From JAIQFL01 sp035295745 (GTDB lineage: Bacteria; Acidobacteriota; Terriglobia; Bryobacterales; Bryobacteraceae), in NCBI GenBank assembly GCA_035295745.1, contig DATGIL010000073.1, positions 124,001 to 188,000 on the forward strand: a stretch of DNA of 64,000 bases, written 5' to 3'. The notes beneath the pieces were generated by a model. That model was not told the origin of the DNA and did not search any database. It saw only the letters and a program-made list of their open reading frames with translations. A program made the position numbers and the translations under genes. Shown piece after piece: positions 60,003 to 64,000 of the stretch. Each line of letters opens with the position of its first letter. The first letter of the stretch is position 1.

Positions 60003-61304
60003 ATGTTAAAATTGGTGTTACCTCACCCGGCGAGTGAGAAAAGGCACTCAGTCATGCACCCGGTACCCAATGCGGGCCGGCTGCTTTCCAGCAGCCGGCG
60101 GCTCGAACAGATTGACCGCATTGTGAGCAGCCCGGTGCTCCAAAACTCCCAGGCACTCTGCAATCTTCTGAAGTTTTTGGCGCGGCAATCCGTGGAAGCT
60201 CCCGATACACCGGTGAAGGAGCACCAGATCGCCACCGAGGTCTTTGGCCGTCCTACCAACTTCGACCCGCGCCTCGATTCGACCGTGCGCGTCCAGACGG
60301 GACGATTGCGAACCAAACTAGCCGAATATTACGGCGGACCGGGGCGAGACGAGCCGATCGTCGTAGAGATCCCCAAAGGGAGTCACACCGTTACTTTTCG
60401 GGAGAGGGACGTGGCCGCGCCGGTTCCGGCGGCTCCTCTGAAAGTGGCGCCCGTCGCGGAGCCGATACCGATTCCTCGCCCGCGTCCCCACTGGTGGAAA
60501 TGGACTGTGGTCGGATTCGTCGTGATGGCCGCACTGGCCGCTGGGTTCCTGGCGATTCGCCCCGCGGCGCACGCCATTTCGACACCCGCGGCCGCGAACG
60601 AGCCCCTGCTGATTTTCTGGCGGAGCCTGTTGCAGAGCGCCGGGGAACCACTGGTGGTCTTCAGCAATGCGGAGTTTGTCGGCCGTCCCGAAACCGGGTT
60701 GCGCTACTTTCGTCCAGGCCGTGATACGGCGGAATCGGTCTTCGACCACTACACCGGGGTCGGCGAAGTGATCTCCATCCATGAGTTGGATCAGGTCTTC
60801 GCACGTCTCGGCCGGCCCATCCAGTTGAAGCGCGGCCGTCTGCTGAACTGGGACGACACAAAGAATCGCGACTTGGTCTTCCTCGGTTCGCCATCTGAAA
60901 ACCTGACGCTGCGCGAGTTGTCTCTGGGACGCGAGTTCCGGTTCGAGACTATGCAGGATGGCCCCCGGAAAGGCGACTTGGGAATCGTGAACCTGCATCC
61001 TAACTCCGGCGAAGTGCCGGTGTTCTTCGGATCGCGAGATTTGCCGATTACCGAAGACTACGCTCTCGTGGAGTTAGCCCCCGGTCCGAATAACGGGCAG
61101 TCGATCCTGATGCTGGCGGGCACTACGACCTTCGGCACTCAAGGCGCGGTGGAGTTCGTATGCGATCCCGATCGCATTCGCGGTCTTCTGCCGCAGGTGC
61201 GCGACGCAAACGGGCGAGTGGCCCCATTTTGCGCTGTATTACACATCAAAGTGAATCGCGGAGTGCCCGTTGAAGGCGACCTGGTATCGTTGCGGCGCCG
61301 GTGA
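60003..61304 (+). CDS. Membrane-anchored DNA-binding regulator-like protein, divergent from TonB receptor
   Basis: A TTG-ATG pair at 60000/60003 opens the frame; ATG 60054 is a later alternative, and none has a good ribosome site. Residues 30-130 (LLKFLARQSVEAPDTPVKEH, NFDPRLDSTVRVQTGRLRTK, VEIPKGSHTVTF) match the winged-helix-like N-domain often found in acidobacterial adenylate-cyclase-like and TPR proteins. A membrane helix follows (WTVVGFVVMAALAAGFLAI), then a periplasmic C-domain of about 240 residues (PLLIFWRSLLQSAGEPLVVF, AGTTTFGTQGAVEFV) that I do not recognise. It is probably a one-component membrane regulator. Divergence from the Oar-like receptor across 175 bases suggests it controls that gene. 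Confidence 0.8.
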   Translation: MLKLVLPHPASEKRHSVMHPVPNAGRLLSSSRRLEQIDRIVSSPVLQNSQALCNLLKFLARQSVEAPDTPVKEHQIATEVFGRPTNFDPRLDSTVRVQTGRLRTKLAEYYGGPGRDEPIVVEIPKGSHTVTFRERDVAAPVPAAPLKVAPVAEPIPIPRPRPHWWKWTVVGFVVMAALAAGFLAIRPAAHAISTPAAANEPLLIFWRSLLQSAGEPLVVFSNAEFVGRPETGLRYFRPGRDTAESVFDHYTGVGEVISIHELDQVFARLGRPIQLKRGRLLNWDDTKNRDLVFLGSPSENLTLRELSLGREFRFETMQDGPRKGDLGIVNLHPNSGEVPVFFGSRDLPITEDYALVELAPGPNNGQSILMLAGTTTFGTQGAVEFVCDPDRIRGLLPQVRDANGRVAPFCAVLHIKVNRGVPVEGDLVSLRRR

Positions 61305-61314
61305 CCGCCGGGGC

Positions 61315-63261
61315 CTATTCTCCTAAGTACTTCGCAACCCAGTCCAGGTGCCGGTGCATGATGTCGAGCACGAACTTCGGCTCCTGCGGACCGTGGGGGG
61401 TGCGCGGGTAGACCACCATCTCCACCGGCGTGCCCAGCCGCTTCAACGCGTTGTACATCTCATATCCCTGCGAGGTCGGCACCCGAATGTCCGCCTCGCC
61501 GTGCAGGATGAGCATCGGCGTCTTGGCATTCTGAATATGCGCCAGGGGCGACATCTTGATATACCGGTCCGGCTGCTCGTACCAGGTACCTTCGAAGTAA
61601 TCGTCCAGTGTGGTGGGGATGTCGTTGGTGCCCCACATCGAAATCAGGTCGGAGAGCCCCGCACCCGTAGCCGCGCACTTGAAGCGGTTCGTCTGCGTCA
61701 CCACCCAGTTGGTCATGTACCCGCCGTAGCTCCAGCCCATCACCGCCAGGCGATTTGGATCGGCAACCCCCATCGCGATCGCGGCGTCCACTCCGCTCAT
61801 CAGATCCGCGAAATCGCCGCCGCCCCAATCGTTGACATTCGACGATCGGAACGGTAGGCCGTAGCTGGTGGACCCTCGCGGATTGGCCCGCAACACCGCC
61901 CATCCGCGTGACGCAAAGGATGCGATGGGGTAAAGACCAGATGCGCCGATGAATGTCTCGCTGAAAGCGCCTGCCGGACCGCCGTGAATATTGAGGATGA
62001 GCGGCACCTTCTTGCCGGCCTGATAGTTCGGCGGCAGCGTCAACAGACCTTCGATCTCCTTGCCGTCTTTCGATTTCCACTTGATGACCTTGGTCTCGCC
62101 GACCGGCTCCTTCGGCAGGTCGACATTGGCAGCGCTCACCCGCACCGGTTTGACGGTTGCCACTTCCGTAACATAGGCCTCCACCGGCTGGTCGGTGGCC
62201 TGCATCGCGAGACCCGCATGGGTTCCCGCGCGATTTAAAATGAAGCCCGCGAACGTGCCGCGCGTGGGCTGGTAGAGCGCGGCAGGCGGCCCATCGAGCG
62301 GCATCCCGTACAGCACGCTATGCGTTCCCAGGCCTTCCGTGAACAGTATGCGATTTCCTGCCCACCCTGAAATCGCAGGCGATTCGTCGTGCGATGCCGG
62401 CAGTTCGCGCACCTTCATCCCCGCAAGCGTGAGCAACACGATGCGGCTGCCGTCGATTCGCTTGGTGGACTCGGTGCCGCGCAGATACGCGAGGTAGCGC
62501 CCATCCGGCGAGTATTTCGGCTGGCTCTCGCTTGCCGTCGTGTTGGCGATCGGGCGCGTGACACCGGTCTCCACATCCACTTCGTAGATGTCGGATTTGC
62601 GCGAGTCGTCGGCATCGGGCGTAGGACGCGTCTCAAACGCGATGCGGCGCGAATCCGGCGACCAATCGAAGACGCCGGTATTGTACGGTCCGCTGGCGAT
62701 TTTCTTGAACGGCCGCTTGCCCGACGCGTCGAGTTCTACCGGGATCAGCCACAGCGACTGGTTGTGCGGGTTCTCGTCGATCACGCGGAAATCCAGCTTT
62801 TCGCGCTTGGCGCGGTCCTCGCCGGTATCCGGCTCGCGTGCCGAGAAGGCGATCCACTTACCATTCGGCGATAATGCATAGGCGCCCAGCGTTCCAGCCC
62901 AATTCACAATCTGCTCGGCCTCGCCGCCATCCACTGGAATCCGATAGATGCCGCGCTTGCCGCTGCGGTCGGAAGCGAAGAAGACCCATGCCGAATCTGC
63001 GGAAAAGGAGGGCGCGTTGGCCGACTTTTCGCCGCGCGTCAACTGCATCCGGCCGGTGCCGTCGGCGTGCGCCAGAAAGACATGAGTCAGCGATTCGCTC
63101 TTGTCGGCGTCCATCACCGGGTGCGTCTCCGTCCACACCGCCAGGCGCCCATCGGGAGAGGGAACCGCCGCGGTGACGGTCTTGACCTTCATCGAAAGTT
63201 CCGGCGTCCACTGCGCCAGAAGCGCTGCGGGAAGCAGACAGACCAGTAGTCTACCGAACAT
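61315..63261 (-). CDS. S9-family exported peptidase (prolyl-oligopeptidase/acylaminoacyl-peptidase type), copy 1
   Basis: ATG 63261 gives a signal peptide (MFGRLLVCLLPAALLAQ). The 648-residue protein has an N-terminal WD40/TolB-like propeller (NAPSFSADSAWVFFASDRSG) and a C-terminal alpha/beta hydrolase. The catalytic triad is Ser511 in GWSYGGYMTNW, Asp591 in HGEADIRVPTSQG, and His623 in PRTPHGPQEP. S9C-type peptidases remove short or acylated N-terminal peptides; a periplasmic peptide-processing role fits the signal. The start overlaps by 11 bases the end of a paralogous gene upstream, so the pair is translationally coupled and arose by tandem duplication. Confidence 0.94.
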   Translation of the reverse strand: MFGRLLVCLLPAALLAQWTPELSMKVKTVTAAVPSPDGRLAVWTETHPVMDADKSESLTHVFLAHADGTGRMQLTRGEKSANAPSFSADSAWVFFASDRSGKRGIYRIPVDGGEAEQIVNWAGTLGAYALSPNGKWIAFSAREPDTGEDRAKREKLDFRVIDENPHNQSLWLIPVELDASGKRPFKKIASGPYNTGVFDWSPDSRRIAFETRPTPDADDSRKSDIYEVDVETGVTRPIANTTASESQPKYSPDGRYLAYLRGTESTKRIDGSRIVLLTLAGMKVRELPASHDESPAISGWAGNRILFTEGLGTHSVLYGMPLDGPPAALYQPTRGTFAGFILNRAGTHAGLAMQATDQPVEAYVTEVATVKPVRVSAANVDLPKEPVGETKVIKWKSKDGKEIEGLLTLPPNYQAGKKVPLILNIHGGPAGAFSETFIGASGLYPIASFASRGWAVLRANPRGSTSYGLPFRSSNVNDWGGGDFADLMSGVDAAIAMGVADPNRLAVMGWSYGGYMTNWVVTQTNRFKCAATGAGLSDLISMWGTNDIPTTLDDYFEGTWYEQPDRYIKMSPLAHIQNAKTPMLILHGEADIRVPTSQGYEMYNALKRLGTPVEMVVYPRTPHGPQEPKFVLDIMHRHLDWVAKYLGE

Positions 63262-64000
63262 ATTTGTCCACCCAATCCAGATGTCGCTGCATGATATCGA
63301 GAATGAACTTCGGCTCCTGCGGCCCATGCGGCTGCCGCGGGTACACCACCATCTTGGCCGTCACGCCTTGGCGCTTGAGGGCGTGATAATATTCATACCC
63401 CTGCGAAGTCGGCACTCGCACATCCGCCTCTCCGTGCAGCACCAGCGTGGGAGTCGTGACGTTCTTGACGTACGTGATGGGCGAGTGCTTCTGAAACGAT
63501 TCGAACTGCGTCCACGGCTCGCCGCCGAAGTAATCGGGCAGGAAGCCGGGAATATCGGCGGTGCCCGTGAAACTCCACAAATCGGTCACACCCGCGCCGA
63601 TCACCGCAGCCTTGAATCGGTGCGTCTGCGTGATGGTCCACGACGTCATGAAGCCACCGTAACTCCAGCCCATCACCGCAAGACGCTCGGGATCGGCCAC
63701 GCCCATCGAGATGACGTGGTCCACTCCGGCCTGATCGTCCTCGAAATCTTTGCCGCCCCAGTCGTTGTAATTCGCAAAGCGGAACGTGCGGCCATACCCG
63801 CTCGATCCGCGCGGATTCGGCCGCAACACCGCGTATCCTCGCGCCGCGAAGACCGCGATCGGATATAGTCCGCTGCGGCCGGTGAAGGTCTCGCTGAAGA
63901 CGCCCGTCGGACCGCCATGAATGTTCAGGATCAACGGGTATCGTTTGCCGGGCTGGTAATCTGACGGGTACGTGAGCAGCCCCTCCACTTCGAGGCCGTC
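63251..64000 (-). CDS. S9-family peptidase, copy 2, 5' end outside window
   Basis: Only the C-terminal 249 codons are inside the window; the frame is still open at base 64000, and the GTG at 63988 is internal. It encodes the alpha/beta hydrolase domain with GWSYGGFMTSW (Ser), HGEADVRVPTSQGYEYYHAL (Asp) and PRQPHGPQEP (His). It is closely related to copy 1 over the whole visible length, including ILNIHGGPTGVFSETFTG against ILNIHGGPAGAFSETFIG. The propeller and signal would lie beyond the window. Overlap with copy 1 implies joint translation. Confidence 0.92.
   Translation of the reverse strand, partial: DGLEVEGLLTYPSDYQPGKRYPLILNIHGGPTGVFSETFTGRSGLYPIAVFAARGYAVLRPNPRGSSGYGRTFRFANYNDWGGKDFEDDQAGVDHVISMGVADPERLAVMGWSYGGFMTSWTITQTHRFKAAVIGAGVTDLWSFTGTADIPGFLPDYFGGEPWTQFESFQKHSPITYVKNVTTPTLVLHGEADVRVPTSQGYEYYHALKRQGVTAKMVVYPRQPHGPQEPKFILDIMQRHLDWVDKYVR

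Overview
The window looks like a chromosomal segment of a soil Acidobacteriota, most likely of the Candidatus Solibacter / Bryobacterales type. This rests on family content and was not tested by a search. The signs are two large duplicated permeases of the acidobacterial ADOP type (one behind a PadR regulator), Oar-like TonB receptors with carboxypeptidase-regulatory N-termini, two proteins ending in what I recognise as the Solibacter-type C-terminal domain (TIGR03437), a CRTAC1/ASPIC-TPR protein, and winged-helix-TPR and winged-helix-membrane one-component regulators. The DNA is GC-rich, mostly gene-dense, and carries several families of intergenic repeats. I saw no rRNA, tRNA, prophage, insertion sequence or CRISPR array.

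Layout. 1-7.6 kb: the 3' part of a TonB-type receptor, a coupled Asp-box lipoprotein and a TPR protein. 7.8-10.8 kb: padR plus an ADOP permease. 10.8-21.8 kb (minus strand): a type IV pilus / type II secretion assembly set, read lolA - pilC - pilB - pilM - pilN - pilO - pilP - pseudopilin-like protein - propeller/phosphoesterase. No secretin, major pilin or prepilin peptidase is present, so those must lie elsewhere. 21.9-26.3 kb: a giant secreted protein with about 11 beta-sandwich repeats, closed by a strong hairpin terminator. 26.5-30.2 kb: a membrane-fused spermidine-synthase-like protein and glutaryl-CoA dehydrogenase. 30.2-36.2 kb: a winged-helix-TPR regulator with a striking direct-repeat operator candidate, a small CxxCG protein, a small exported helical protein and a large secreted glycosidase-like protein. 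36.2-41.3 kb: a gcdH relic, glutamate dehydrogenase, L-2-hydroxyglutarate oxidase, a 13-copy 35-36 bp tandem array and 4-alpha-glucanotransferase. 41.3-50.9 kb: an unusual M48 protease-TPR-barrel fusion, a GT2 glycosyltransferase overlapping tail-to-tail with a second ADOP permease, a methyltransferase, a family-5-like uracil-DNA glycosylase and a 2-hydroxyacid dehydrogenase. 51.1-64 kb: a CRTAC1/ASPIC-TPR protein, a GH13 amylase, an Oar-like receptor divergent from a membrane-anchored regulator, and two tandem S9 peptidases, the second running off the window.

How the parts fit together. Much of the coding capacity serves the envelope: pilus/secretion assembly, lipoprotein transport (LolA), outer-membrane receptors, large exported adhesin- or enzyme-like proteins, exported peptidases and an amylase. 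This fits a heterotroph living on polymers. The central-metabolism genes (gcdH, gdhA, lhgO, malQ) connect loosely through glutarate, 2-oxoglutarate and glutamate turnover and through maltodextrin use.

The least ordinary material is non-coding. It includes (i) the 35-36 bp array at 39268-39724, whose unit can fold as a small hairpin with a GNRA-type loop; (ii) a twin-hairpin repeat family with compensatory stem changes; (iii) an inverted-terminal-repeat family, one member of which was amplified in a 234-bp tandem duplication that copied the edges of pilB and pilC; (iv) a 10-11 bp phased TTCTCAG direct repeat in front of the winged-helix regulator; and (v) a seven-run G-quadruplex motif. All statements come from reading the sequence; no alignment, fold or database search was run.
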